This document shows, in pieces, positions 10,101 through 17,691 of a stretch of 64,000 nucleotides of DNA. The stretch's first letter is position 1; the number at the start of each line of letters is the position of its first letter. The stretch is from Pseudoalteromonas luteoviolacea (GTDB lineage Bacteria > Pseudomonadota > Gammaproteobacteria > Enterobacterales > Alteromonadaceae): positions 186,001-250,000 of the forward strand of contig NZ_JAGJEH010000003.1 in the NCBI RefSeq assembly GCF_018100925.1, read 5' to 3'. A program made the translations under genes and the position numbers. The notes beneath the pieces were generated by a model. It did no database searches. It saw nothing but the letters and a program-made list of their open reading frames with translations, and was not told where the DNA came from.

Positions 10101-10741
10101 TTGGTGTCTGATATTGCTTTCTGTGCAAATCTTTGTTTTGTAGCTAGCTTGTTGTTAGCTTCAGACAAATTATCTAAATCTATTCGCTGTCTTTTTAGCG
10201 ATTTTCCTAGTCGCTCAAATTCAGAGCGCCCTTTCGTTATCGTACTAGACAGCTTATTTACACTTTGACGCTGCTGTTTAAGTGCGAGCTCGTGATCTGA
10301 TAACTTTGTAACTGACTTTTGATAACTGGCTGCAAGGCTGTCAACTTTTGTGCGCTGCTCTGAAATAGAGCGCTCTAATTCTTCGCTTTCATCACCAGCT
10401 TGTTTGCTTGCATTTTCAAGCTTTCCTAACTCAGTTTTAGCGGTAGATAACTCTTTACTAAGCTTTTTTGATTCAGCACTTAATGAAACTTTTTGCTGCT
10501 TGAGTTTATCAAGCTCTAAATTGTTTTTAGTATAGCTATCTTTCGTTTTATCAAGGGTTTGTGACAACTCTTGATATCGTGCAACTGCCTTTTGTTGAGC
10601 CTCAGTATTAGCAAGCTCAGCGTTGAGGATTTCAATTGTATTTTCTAGCCCTGCGGCTTTTTCTTCAGCGTTTTGCGCAACGCCCGAGAATAAATCACGG
10701 CCTTTAATTACAAATTCAACAATTTTATTTTTAAAAGACAT
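7130..10741 (-). CDS. tail tape measure protein, 1203 aa
   Basis: Sets tail length and is threaded through the tail tube. Residues about 10-250 are heptad-rich coiled coil, followed around 265-450 by a typical tape-measure domain (DRAL-like GDKFERLGVQMTGLMGSIAGG, LALGQAWSKQKLQGEEIL, RGVPVWDLL). A short hydrophobic stretch near 520 and a long Gln/Ala-rich helical C-terminal half follow. The frame opens at 10768, but that codon lies in a terminator hairpin, so ATG 10741 (MSFKNKIVEF) is preferred. At the usual 0.15 nm per residue the tail would be about 180 nm. No peptidoglycan hydrolase domain is visible. Confidence 0.88.
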   Translation of the reverse strand: MSFKNKIVEFVIKGRDLFSGVAQNAEEKAAGLENTIEILNAELANTEAQQKAVARYQELSQTLDKTKDSYTKNNLELDKLKQQKVSLSAESKKLSKELSTAKTELGKLENASKQAGDESEELERSISEQRTKVDSLAASYQKSVTKLSDHELALKQQRQSVNKLSSTITKGRSEFERLGKSLKRQRIDLDNLSEANNKLATKQRFAQKAISDTNAKLSKQQKLLERTSKSAEDYGGSVTSVTRDIVALGAAYIGIDQLTTSISNIFTTGDKFERLGVQMTGLMGSIAGGEQATEWIKEFTKSTPLQLSEVSEAFVKLKAFGIDPTDGAMQAIVDTAFKLGGSFEQVEGISLALGQAWSKQKLQGEEILQLIERGVPVWDLLQNVTGKNVQELQKLSSAGKLGRDVISDLMDEMGRDSAGSAAAQMQLLSGQVSNAKDNLDQFYNLIAQSGAMDWLKQQLTDLNKEFAAMAADGRLKAWAQSISDTIVSTGESIKSGIGTLIEYKDAILTVTKVWLALKVGTYFSNVIAGSRNAISALALYLTSLKTVDTQTKVNTASSLRFKGVLTSIGAVSAYTLLLDQLANVYVQYQKLLGMERDVTVSKQKADEQASKLADTYAQISRELGINITTMAEFDEALRQGLVVQNEQTGAYESVINKQKELETTTKANNLAEQERQAFLQMSIPQALDVVKSLDAQSASLSGVRDGVDGFILSLNSAREALSLSEEKYADQIAHIDDLKLKFEAHNKSLERQAYLSGDLSKAYQELGLTSSEALTKTAEKLQGAFELIQQHNQPIAAQQQAFLKWADAAINAADATDQTVPSSVEAAAAALGLTTELDKLIAKANELKPVTDTNSEAVSKYQRAVEQTNKAIRTNQQVIASSTATSQQKAEAQKALSAQQVRLTQQTQDLNKVQGLELATLGQLKGEQGALLNQLDKLGAQYQSGAIQSREYNQEKGRLEGLLRVVNQLLGDFKGAQDAATQATQRGTQATKESTKANELQLKSLRDQKNALDSVSRSASSASSNVSSLNNGPRPTVQTIVDYQEKHEKDNAYSFSSREVRAEKERRAREQAQAAQYDKFESQINSATSASDLKDLYTRIVKQLNYLDQEQRGVLSALIKQRRDNLKQSSNISSSTQRADQSSTSSVEYIPAYQPQQSSTQAFPATGKTIRLQVISSDEVVENALVVMEDRLIDKLEQLRLVQ

Positions 10742-10752
10742 TTGAAATACCC

Positions 10753-10779
10753 AATAAAAAAGCCCCATTTAGGGGCTTT
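10753..10779 (-). terminator. intrinsic terminator between major tail and tape measure genes
   Basis: Arms AAAGCCCC (10759-10766) and GGGGCTTT (10772-10779) with a 5-base loop. Read on the minus strand the stem is followed by TTTTTTATT. It lies just after the major tail gene and before the tape measure start, and would lower expression of downstream tail genes. Confidence 0.8.
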
Positions 10780-10798
10780 GATTTAATATGGAAGAAAC

Positions 10799-11545
10799 TT
10801 ACTTTATTACATCGATTTGATAATCGTAATTCTTGCCTTGCGCGACAGAGGCAACACCTTCAAACTCAGGGGCCATAAACTCATTTTGCAGCAAGTTGAT
10901 TGGCGAGCTCGACCTTAATTGCGCCAATGGAATTTCACCTTCCACTTTTTCACCAGTAACAACATTCTGAGCTGATAACTTGATTGCCCAGTTTACGTCT
11001 TGAATTTCACCGCCTTTAATTCGAGAACCTTCCAAAGCGAGCGCCTGATAGTCAATTTTTACCTCACCACCAGCAGCAATGGCACCACCAGCCAAAGGCC
11101 TAATCAAGCCAGTTGCCCACTTCACTTCATAGTCTGTACCATCGACTAATTCAGTTGTGTTCTGCATCACTTTCCAGCCTGTACTTGTTATTTGTCTCAC
11201 TCCTATTTCCGACCATGAACCGTCAGAATGGAGCAATAACGGTACCGCAGTACCAGTTGCTGCCTGCTGATTTAAGTTTGAATGCTCGGCACCTAAAGCT
11301 TCTGCAATTAGTTTTGAATCTGTTTCATCTAACTTGAGTTTTATTTTCGTAGGGTTCGGGCTATTCACTTTTGCAAGTGCTTTGCCATAAGTGGACTTAT
11401 TCTTTGACGTTCGGACTATTTCCTCTACATCAGGCTCAATCTCCAAAGCTTCGGCATTGACTGGTCCTACAATCTTGCCAGAAGGCACACCAACACTATT
11501 AGTACGCTGTATAAACACTTCGCCACGTAACAAAAAACCGGACAT
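10799..11545 (-). CDS. major tail (tube) protein, lambda V-like position, 248 aa
   Basis: Directly upstream of the tape measure and of lambda V-like length (246 aa). The sequence shows the single-domain tube pattern: MSGFLLRGEVFIQR at the N-terminus, a central GKALAKVNSPNPTKIKLKLD strand region, and the motif LVDGTDYEVKWATGLIRPLAG seen in several tube proteins. Expected to be among the most abundant virion proteins, which fits the terminator directly after it. Confidence 0.8.
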   Translation of the reverse strand: MSGFLLRGEVFIQRTNSVGVPSGKIVGPVNAEALEIEPDVEEIVRTSKNKSTYGKALAKVNSPNPTKIKLKLDETDSKLIAEALGAEHSNLNQQAATGTAVPLLLHSDGSWSEIGVRQITSTGWKVMQNTTELVDGTDYEVKWATGLIRPLAGGAIAAGGEVKIDYQALALEGSRIKGGEIQDVNWAIKLSAQNVVTGEKVEGEIPLAQLRSSSPINLLQNEFMAPEFEGVASVAQGKNYDYQIDVIK

Positions 11546-11554
11546 ATTAACTCC

Positions 11555-11959
11555 TTAAATGTATGTTATCTTTGCTGTAAATGCTGCCTTGGCTTCTGGA
11601 TCGTGCGATTCTGGCGGCATTATCTTGATAGGTTCAATTAATTCGAATTTTAAAGCTAAGCCATCTAAAGCTTGGTTAACCCCTTTGCTGTCCTCCAAAA
11701 TCGCAAGATTGACCTGATCTACCAAACTTGCGAGCTCTTTGTCTGCCATTTCATGAAAATGCCCATTTGCTCGTTGGCATAAAACTGCAACTATCGTTAG
11801 CTCTTTCTTTTTACCTTCTCCAACTTCAATAACCTGGATGGTAAACTTTTTATCTTCATCAGCCCTTAGACTTTTCGGAATGTAAAAACCTCTATGTGCG
11901 GGAGCAAAGTCATTAAAAAAAGTGACTGCCGCATCAATGATTTGATTTGTTTTGGTCAT
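11555..11959 (-). CDS. tail terminator / minor tail protein U-like, 134 aa
   Basis: Size (lambda U is 131 aa) and position between the Z-like and major tail genes indicate the protein that caps the tail tube and joins it to the head. The first helix (IIDAAVTFFNDFAP) and the C-terminal strand FTAKITYI agree with the U fold, but identity to lambda U is too low for me to judge. Overlaps the Z-like gene by 4 bases. Confidence 0.6.
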   Translation of the reverse strand: MTKTNQIIDAAVTFFNDFAPAHRGFYIPKSLRADEDKKFTIQVIEVGEGKKKELTIVAVLCQRANGHFHEMADKELASLVDQVNLAILEDSKGVNQALDGLALKFELIEPIKIMPPESHDPEAKAAFTAKITYI

Positions 11960-12489
11960 AATAATTTATTGTACTTTTTGGTAAGCATCTGAATTACCAA
12001 CGGCTCGACCTGATCGCTAACAACTGCAAGAGAACCGGCGATACTAGGCCCGTAAGATACATTTGGAATGTCTCTCGTTGTTTCGCCTTTGTTTCGGTAA
12101 GCAAGAAGAGAGTTGTTACTCTTTCCAACAAAAATAAAGGCACCTTTCCAATGAGACTGTTTGCCGCGCAAAAACTCCCCTATGTAACCTGAGAGCACAA
12201 GCTTATTCGGCGTTCTAGGATTAACACTGTTTCTATAAACTGTGTCTTGAATAAAGTTGATTGCGTTGCTAATTCGGTGCCTAGCAAAAACAGTAATCTC
12301 AAGTAGATTAGGATCAACTTTTAGGTCTATACGGTCTTCAATATAGGACCTTTCGCTGAATGCATATCTATCATGAATTGCCGATACCACTTGAGATTTA
12401 ACTTGCTCACTACTGCCAAGGACCGTTTTTTCAAGTGCAATTTTTGCCGTTAGTTTTAAATCTCGAACTTGTGTTGTTAGTTTGCTCAT
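11956..12489 (-). CDS. tail completion protein, gpZ-like, 177 aa
   Basis: Lambda Z is 192 aa and lies in the same place. The central part (DRYAFSERSYIEDRIDLK, then LSGYIGEFLRGKQSHW) resembles the prophage minor tail protein Z family. It acts in maturation of the tail end before head joining. Overlaps neighbours on both sides by 4 bases. Confidence 0.65.
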   Translation of the reverse strand: MSKLTTQVRDLKLTAKIALEKTVLGSSEQVKSQVVSAIHDRYAFSERSYIEDRIDLKVDPNLLEITVFARHRISNAINFIQDTVYRNSVNPRTPNKLVLSGYIGEFLRGKQSHWKGAFIFVGKSNNSLLAYRNKGETTRDIPNVSYGPSIAGSLAVVSDQVEPLVIQMLTKKYNKLL

Positions 12490-12785
12490 TTGATAACAAA
12501 TGTTGTTGAAATTTCATCCTCATCATAGAGCTCAGTTAAATGAAATTGTTTTCCATCTATTTGTAAAACTTGACTCTGTAAAGGTGTGCATTGCGACTTC
12601 AAGAATCGGGCTATTTGTAATACTTCTCGCATACTTCCCGCATACTGCTCGTATGTATTGCGATAGCGCATTTCATACTCTACGTTTACTGCAACCCCTT
12701 CCAACAGCGCTGAATCTGAAGTCTTGAGAAAAAGCCTTTTTTCACTTTCAAGGCTTTTGCTCAGCGCTGCTTTAAGCAGGTTCAT
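12486..12785 (-). CDS. head-tail connector, gpFII-like, 99 aa
   Basis: Occupies the position of lambda FII (117 aa), between FI-like and Z-like genes. Short, mixed alpha/beta, with C-terminal strands LQIDGKQFHLTELYDEDE. I infer the head-tail attachment role from order; the sequence itself is not diagnostic. Confidence 0.5.
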   Translation of the reverse strand: MNLLKAALSKSLESEKRLFLKTSDSALLEGVAVNVEYEMRYRNTYEQYAGSMREVLQIARFLKSQCTPLQSQVLQIDGKQFHLTELYDEDEISTTFVIK

Positions 12786-13116
12786 AAGGCTTCACTTGCT
12801 CATACTCAAGCGCTATTTGCGCTTGCTCAGATGTCAACGTATTAACGCCAGGTGCAACTGTAAAGCTGGTCTCATCATTCGTCTTATCAACTTGCAGAAT
12901 CAGTAAACCATACCGCTCGCTAAGCACTTTGACGGTTTCAGTTTTATGCTGCTCCACTTTGATTGTGCTTTCTTCTGACTTATCTGATAGCTCAGCTTTT
13001 AACGCTTCAATTTGTTGATTTAGCTTAGCTTCCGTTTTTTCTGGCACAACTTCGCGCTGTAACTTCAAAGATAATTCTGTTACTTCTGCTGTTAACTGTT
13101 CAATTTTATTGCTCAT
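12772..13116 (-). CDS. DNA-packaging accessory protein, gpFI-like, 114 aa
   Basis: Lambda FI (132 aa) holds this position after the capsid gene. The first 60 residues form a charged coiled coil (IEQLTAEVTELSLKLQRE, IEALKAELSDKSEEST), as in FI-like proteins, followed by a small C-terminal domain. GTG at 13128 lies in the T-tract of the preceding terminator; ATG 13116 after GTGAG is the likelier start. Confidence 0.5.
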   Translation of the reverse strand: MSNKIEQLTAEVTELSLKLQREVVPEKTEAKLNQQIEALKAELSDKSEESTIKVEQHKTETVKVLSERYGLLILQVDKTNDETSFTVAPGVNTLTSEQAQIALEYEQVKPYEPA

Positions 13117-13125
13117 TGTTTTACT

Positions 13126-13151
13126 CACAAAAAAGCCGCTATCTGCGGCTT
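13126..13151 (-). terminator. intrinsic terminator after the major capsid gene
   Basis: Arms AAGCCGC (13133-13139) and GCGGCTT (13145-13151), 5-base loop, followed on the minus strand by TTTTTTG. It lies in the short gap between the major capsid gene and the FI-like gene. Confidence 0.8.
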
Positions 13152-13160
13152 ATAGGTTGA

Positions 13161-14195
13161 TTAGATTAATTTGATGACTACAAACCCATCAGGATCTGTA
13201 TTTGCCATCAGTGGGGCCGATTTCGTAACAGTGTAAGTTTTAGCCACGTCCCCTTCTTCTTTATAAACTTTTTGGAATCGGTCCGTTTCTTCCATGCCAG
13301 CCTCAATTGCATCATCATCCAAAATTGCACCATACAACCTTGCCAACTCAATACCTGAGTGTCCAAATGTAAACGTATAGTCATCCAAGTAGTTTTGTTT
13401 GACTCCGTTGACACGTCTGTGCCCAGTATAAACAACGACTAAAACGTCTCCGAGATACCCTTTATAGGAAATATCTTTCCCTAGGTCTTTCAGTGCAGTT
13501 TCTAGTTGCGAGTTAGAGCCTCTTCTAGTTTCGAGCTTTTCGCTTATGGCATCGAACTCATTAAGCAGGCCCCATCCAAGTTGATCACAAATTAATATGT
13601 TTAAACCATGCTCTGACGCTACGGCATACTTTTCAATGTCTCTCATTGGATCATATGTTTTACGGTCTTTTGCTACCCATGAAGCTGCACCAGCCAGCGT
13701 AATTTGGTTTTCAGGGCTGCGGTTGAAATTCACATTAATTGGCTCTGGCAGACCTTCGCCCTCGCACGTGTAATGCCCGTCAACGACAGCTCGGACCGCC
13801 ATCCACTCTTCGGTCTGTTGAATAGCTAATTCTTCATCAATCAAGTTTTGAGTAATGATTGCTTGTCTGCGCTGCTGCTTTGTTAGTTCACCAGAAAAAG
13901 CTTCCCCTGGCCGCCTTTTCAGTGTTTTTTTGATGTCCACGTCATGCTTTGGTTTAAGTGACGCCGGTGTGATCTTCGATGTTTTGTGTCCACGAGTTCT
14001 AATAACTTTCCCATTTACTTCAGGCGCGACAAAGACCGCAGAATTAACAGCTTCATCGACTTTATCTATGTCAACTTCTTCCGTTTCAAAAGTGTACATA
14101 TTGGGGAAAAACAGCGTTAAAAAAAGCGAAGATACCTTCGCTTTCTTTTTTTGAACTACGCCATACAGCGCTCGTGGTGTGTATGTGTCTGACAT
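13161..14195 (-). CDS. major capsid protein, lambda gpE homologue, 344 aa
   Basis: Forms the icosahedral shell (HK97 fold). Length matches lambda E (341 aa), and stretches are nearly the same as I recall for E: SLFLTLFFPNMYTFETE near residue 23, VIRTRGHKTSKITP around 63, the DEELAIQQTEEW helix, TRRGSNSQLETALKDLG near 223, and SAPLMANTDPD before the C-terminus. It is followed by its own terminator and preceded by the gpD-like decoration gene. Confidence 0.93.
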   Translation of the reverse strand: MSDTYTPRALYGVVQKKKAKVSSLFLTLFFPNMYTFETEEVDIDKVDEAVNSAVFVAPEVNGKVIRTRGHKTSKITPASLKPKHDVDIKKTLKRRPGEAFSGELTKQQRRQAIITQNLIDEELAIQQTEEWMAVRAVVDGHYTCEGEGLPEPINVNFNRSPENQITLAGAASWVAKDRKTYDPMRDIEKYAVASEHGLNILICDQLGWGLLNEFDAISEKLETRRGSNSQLETALKDLGKDISYKGYLGDVLVVVYTGHRRVNGVKQNYLDDYTFTFGHSGIELARLYGAILDDDAIEAGMEETDRFQKVYKEEGDVAKTYTVTKSAPLMANTDPDGFVVIKLI

Positions 14196-14205
14196 TGTTA
14201 ATTCC

Positions 14206-14553
14206 TTATTCTAAAACTTTTCCAATTGCAATCGGTGTACCATCAAACGCCCCTAACTTTTGTGCGTCGGTTGCCCCTACGGGCCAATTAACAAGATCCG
14301 AGTTGAAGTGACCACCATCGTAAAACGGAGCTGCTTTAGCTCCGGCGGTGGTATCAACAGTGCCAACGGTTAAAAATTTCGCGAACTGCGTTCCATCATT
14401 AGCTGTTGGGTCCCATTTTTTCAGGTGTCCAGTCACTGTTACTCTGGCAATTGGAGTTAGTTTCAACAGCGTTTGCGAAGCATCAAAAGTGCCTGTGTTT
14501 TGAGTTAACGGGCGATCTCCCGCTGTAAGCTGCTCGTGGATCAACTGTTCCAT
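14206..14553 (-). CDS. capsid decoration protein, lambda gpD homologue, 115 aa
   Basis: Trimeric cement protein added after shell expansion. Size close to lambda D (110 aa) and placed between the protease and capsid genes as in lambda. The first 20 residues have the flexible Thr-rich arm, and the C-terminus NWPVGATDAQKLGAFDGTPI parallels the end of gpD. Confidence 0.88.
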   Translation of the reverse strand: MEQLIHEQLTAGDRPLTQNTGTFDASQTLLKLTPIARVTVTGHLKKWDPTANDGTQFAKFLTVGTVDTTAGAKAAPFYDGGHFNSDLVNWPVGATDAQKLGAFDGTPIAIGKVLE

Positions 14554-14562
14554 TTATTACTC

Positions 14563-14988
14563 CTATTTTCCAAAAACTGAATCATGAGCGGATAAAAGCT
14601 CTTGTTCTTCTTTTTCTATGTCGCTCAGTTCAGCACCATCACCCGAGGTGTTAAGGTTTGGTTGCTCCGTGCTATTCATCGCTTCGTCTAGCGCGTTACT
14701 CATTGAGCTTTTGTCATGTGTTTGCTCCCCTTGAGCTTGACTCTGCTCTTTGGGTGAAACCAGCAAAAGGTTTGTAGAATCTTCTGCTGACATATTTGTA
14801 CTTAATGCCAAATGAGTTGCCATTTTTTGGCGGCCTTCTGCGTGCTCCGAACTTAGTATTTGTGATATTCGCTCTCGCTCTAATGTAGCGCCTTCCATTT
14901 TTGCTCTATCTAAATCGCTTTGAGAAAATGTTGCTTGTGTGGTGTCTCCGCCTTTATTTTCAGGGGGAGAATTTTGCTGTGTAGACAT
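14563..14988 (-). CDS. nested scaffold protein (Nu3-like), in frame inside the protease gene, 141 aa
   Basis: An internal ATG at 14988 (MSTQQNSPPENKGG) is preceded by CGGAG five bases away, a good ribosome site in the middle of a reading frame. The resulting product is the Gln/Glu-rich helical C-terminal part of the protease, just as lambda Nu3 is the C-terminal part of C. It would serve as the internal scaffold for shell assembly. Inferred from the ribosome site and the lambda precedent. Confidence 0.6.
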   Translation of the reverse strand: MSTQQNSPPENKGGDTTQATFSQSDLDRAKMEGATLERERISQILSSEHAEGRQKMATHLALSTNMSAEDSTNLLLVSPKEQSQAQGEQTHDKSSMSNALDEAMNSTEQPNLNTSGDGAELSDIEKEEQELLSAHDSVFGK

Positions 14989-15894
14989 TGACACTCCGAT
15001 TGAGTTGTTTGATTTTAAGATATCGAGTAATACAGGCACCGCCTCCTGCCCATTTACAAGCTTGTTAGCGAAACCCACATCTATCGCTTCTTGACCTGTA
15101 TAGATTTGCGCTTCAGTTTCAAGAACAGCGCTTTTGCTGATCCCAATACCGTTTGAAACCAGCTCTGCAAATGAATCCCTAGATTTATCTATGTTGGCTT
15201 GTATTTTTTCGCGCACTTCTTTTGGTAAATTTGTGTACGGGTTACCGTCAACTTTATGCTTCCCGCTATGGATCAGAGTTATAACAACACCGTCTTCTTC
15301 TAGTTTTTTCTCAATTGAACGATGTGCAACTACAACCCCAACACTTCCAGCTCTTCCAGATTGGGTGATCCATCGCTCAGTGCATGCCGAACCAATGGCC
15401 ATGGCCGCCGAACACATTGTGTCGTAGCACAATGCGTAAATAGGCTTTATCTCCCTCAGTTTTTTTATTTGATTGGCGCAATCAAATAGTCCCGCGGCTT
15501 CACCTCCTGGGGAATCAATATCAAGCATAATTGCTTTGATTTCGGGGTCATGAATAGCATCATTAATTCTAGCGATAATGCCATCATATCCAGTTGAACC
15601 TGACCTAGGTTGCAGATACCCAAACTTGTGAAGTAAAGTGCCGCTAATTGGGAGAACAGCAAGCCCATCAAGGACCTGATAAGGCCTTTCTCTATCTCTC
15701 CCACGACTAAAGCTATTCGTCATTGCGACCATTTCATCTTTGTCTAAAATGTCGCCGTTAACGCTTACAAGTTGGTTAAGCCCAGATCTAAGAGCTAGGG
15801 AACTAAAAAAAGTCGTTGCATACGTTGGCTCTAAAAATTGCGGCTGGTTACATGCCCGACTTAATACATGTTCGTATGATGTGCTATGCAGCAT
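14563..15894 (-). CDS. capsid assembly protease, lambda gpC homologue (peptidase S49), 443 aa
   Basis: Serine protease of the SppA/S49 family that processes procapsid proteins. The start at 15894 is chosen because it is preceded by GGAGGA and puts the N-terminus at the same distance from NQPQFLEPTYATTFF as in lambda C. LDIDSPGG and the nucleophile motif CSAAMAIGSAC (Ser near residue 162) are present. After about residue 300 a charged scaffold region follows. The start overlaps the portal stop by 11 bases. Length equals lambda C (439 aa). Confidence 0.88.
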   Translation of the reverse strand: MLHSTSYEHVLSRACNQPQFLEPTYATTFFSSLALRSGLNQLVSVNGDILDKDEMVAMTNSFSRGRDRERPYQVLDGLAVLPISGTLLHKFGYLQPRSGSTGYDGIIARINDAIHDPEIKAIMLDIDSPGGEAAGLFDCANQIKKLREIKPIYALCYDTMCSAAMAIGSACTERWITQSGRAGSVGVVVAHRSIEKKLEEDGVVITLIHSGKHKVDGNPYTNLPKEVREKIQANIDKSRDSFAELVSNGIGISKSAVLETEAQIYTGQEAIDVGFANKLVNGQEAVPVLLDILKSNNSIGVSMSTQQNSPPENKGGDTTQATFSQSDLDRAKMEGATLERERISQILSSEHAEGRQKMATHLALSTNMSAEDSTNLLLVSPKEQSQAQGEQTHDKSSMSNALDEAMNSTEQPNLNTSGDGAELSDIEKEEQELLSAHDSVFGK

Positions 15895-17467
15895 TTTGCT
15901 GAGATCCTCCATCTTGATTTGCAGCATCGAATTGCACTGCTAGGACATAACTAGGCGGAGGTAAATCCAACTCCTCACGCTCTTTTATCTCTCTCTTTTG
16001 CTGAGCAAATATTTCATGATAATCCTCGCCCATTTGCGCTAATTCTTTTTCGTATGTCGAGATCCCTGATTCAATTCTGAGAATCGCTTCTTTGGCCTCT
16101 TTAAGTCCATCGATTGACAGCCTGCCAGCACCAATCCAATCACAACGAGTCCACGCTTCTTTTCTTTCATAGAAGTTAAACCGTGATTTAGGAGCTTTGA
16201 GCACTTTTCGGTGAAGCGCTTCTTCTAACCAATTGGAAAAGACATGAGATGCAAACCTACAAGCAATCACCTTTCGCTTACCCATTGTGTATCGGAAAGA
16301 TTCGTTTAAGCTCGCCCTCGCGCTGGAATAGTTAACTTTCGAATAATCTCGAGCGATTTGCTCATAACTTAAGCCAAACCCAGCAGCAATAAACCTAAGC
16401 ATCGACGACTCTAAATGAGTAAACCCGTTGTCTGCATTAGTGCTTTGCGTGAATTTCAACCTTTGACCAGGTGGAAGTGACGGAATACGAGCGCCGTTCA
16501 TACGAATGTCTGCTGCATCATGATACTCGCCTAAGTATTCCATCCATGTACGCAAAGGCTTTGCGCCATCATCACCACCTAATAGCTGAAAAGCTTGGTC
16601 AGCACTTAAGTCAGATTCATAAACAGCGGCATACATGGCGTTCACTATTGCATTTTGGATTTTCGTATTTTGTAAGTGACTAAGTCCTTTCATTTGCTCA
16701 AGCATTGAAAGTAAAAGGTTTGCACCTCTAGTTTGCCCAGCTTCCAAAGGCTCAAATATATGCATAAAAACAGATCTGCCCCATCGATTTTCACGAGGGA
16801 CATATTTCCATTCCCCACTGTAGCTATCCAATGAACCAAATTCGTTATAACCATCCTGCTTTACCCAATACCCCTTTGCTGCACCATGACGATCAAGAGA
16901 AACTCCGGCGCGAAGTCGATTATTGCTAATCTTCCCATTCGGGTTTGACACTCTTTTCGGGGAAACTAATTTAATAGCTGTTTTATACATTGCACCAGGT
17001 CGCGAGATCCACTCACTAACAGCCATCCCCTCACCATGGTGACAGTGAGAGGCAGCTATAGCCCTGACAAGCATGGTGAAAGTTCTTTTTCTTTCCGCGT
17101 CAATGTAGCAAGCTGGTGACTCGGCATATTCTATAAAAGCCTGCTCTGCATCTTTCATAAACTCGCGAGCTGACTCTTCTTCCATTCCCAGCAATTTGTA
17201 GTTAAGCCGATAGCTTGGGCGAAACAAACTGCCAACAACATTATCAATGTGCATCTGCACACCACCATGTGCAATTGCGTTGTTTCTCACCAAATCATCA
17301 GCACGAGCATTAGAGGTATCAAGCGTTGGAAGTAACGCAGCATCCGCACTCTTTACAGAGGGATACCAACCTGCCATTTGCCCACCAAAACCATCACCAC
17401 CAGCGGAATAGGCTGAACAATGCTCTGACAAAGGTGTAACGCCATCAGCAGCAACCAAACCAGTCAT
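15884..17467 (-). CDS. portal protein, lambda gpB homologue, 527 aa
   Basis: Dodecameric ring through which DNA enters. Length matches lambda B (533 aa). Diagnostic stretches include LVRNNAIAHGGVQMHIDNVVG, HCHHGEGMAVSEW, VNAMYAAVYESD and DYSKVNYSSARASLNESFR, typical of the Phage_portal_2 family. Overlaps gpW-like and protease genes, as in lambda. Confidence 0.93.
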   Translation of the reverse strand: MTGLVAADGVTPLSEHCSAYSAGGDGFGGQMAGWYPSVKSADAALLPTLDTSNARADDLVRNNAIAHGGVQMHIDNVVGSLFRPSYRLNYKLLGMEEESAREFMKDAEQAFIEYAESPACYIDAERKRTFTMLVRAIAASHCHHGEGMAVSEWISRPGAMYKTAIKLVSPKRVSNPNGKISNNRLRAGVSLDRHGAAKGYWVKQDGYNEFGSLDSYSGEWKYVPRENRWGRSVFMHIFEPLEAGQTRGANLLLSMLEQMKGLSHLQNTKIQNAIVNAMYAAVYESDLSADQAFQLLGGDDGAKPLRTWMEYLGEYHDAADIRMNGARIPSLPPGQRLKFTQSTNADNGFTHLESSMLRFIAAGFGLSYEQIARDYSKVNYSSARASLNESFRYTMGKRKVIACRFASHVFSNWLEEALHRKVLKAPKSRFNFYERKEAWTRCDWIGAGRLSIDGLKEAKEAILRIESGISTYEKELAQMGEDYHEIFAQQKREIKEREELDLPPPSYVLAVQFDAANQDGGSQQNAA

Positions 17468-17691
17468 AAGTAAAACCTCGCTGGTTTTATGACCGAAGGG
17501 CGAGATCCATTCAGCCTACTCAATTGAGCTCTAAGATCAGTTATATATCGAAGCAGATCGTCTTTGTTAGCAGGCGTGAATCGACTTTCCCTGCCATTTC
17601 TTGTGAATGAAACTACTGCTTGACCAGTCAAAAGGTCATGATAAGCCTGCTCAGCTTCTGCCAAGTGATTTTCAATTTGTGTCTTGTTCAT
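17464..17691 (-). CDS. head-tail joining protein, lambda gpW homologue, 75 aa
   Basis: Small alpha/beta protein between terminase and portal genes, as lambda W (68 aa). The pattern AEAEQAYHDLLTGQ helix, beta hairpin VVSFTRNGRESRFTPA, then DLLRYITDLRAQL helix is that of the gpW fold. Overlaps both neighbours by 4 bases. It stabilises packaged DNA in the head. Confidence 0.88.
   Translation of the reverse strand: MNKTQIENHLAEAEQAYHDLLTGQAVVSFTRNGRESRFTPANKDDLLRYITDLRAQLSRLNGSRPSVIKPARFYL

Noticed and set aside
10742..10768. Upstream start of the tape measure
   Set aside because: That start codon lies inside the terminator hairpin and has no ribosome site.
10741..11545. Slippery -1 frameshift site (G/GT type) around the major tail and tape measure genes
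   Set aside because: No extra frame follows the major tail gene and the gap is filled by a terminator.
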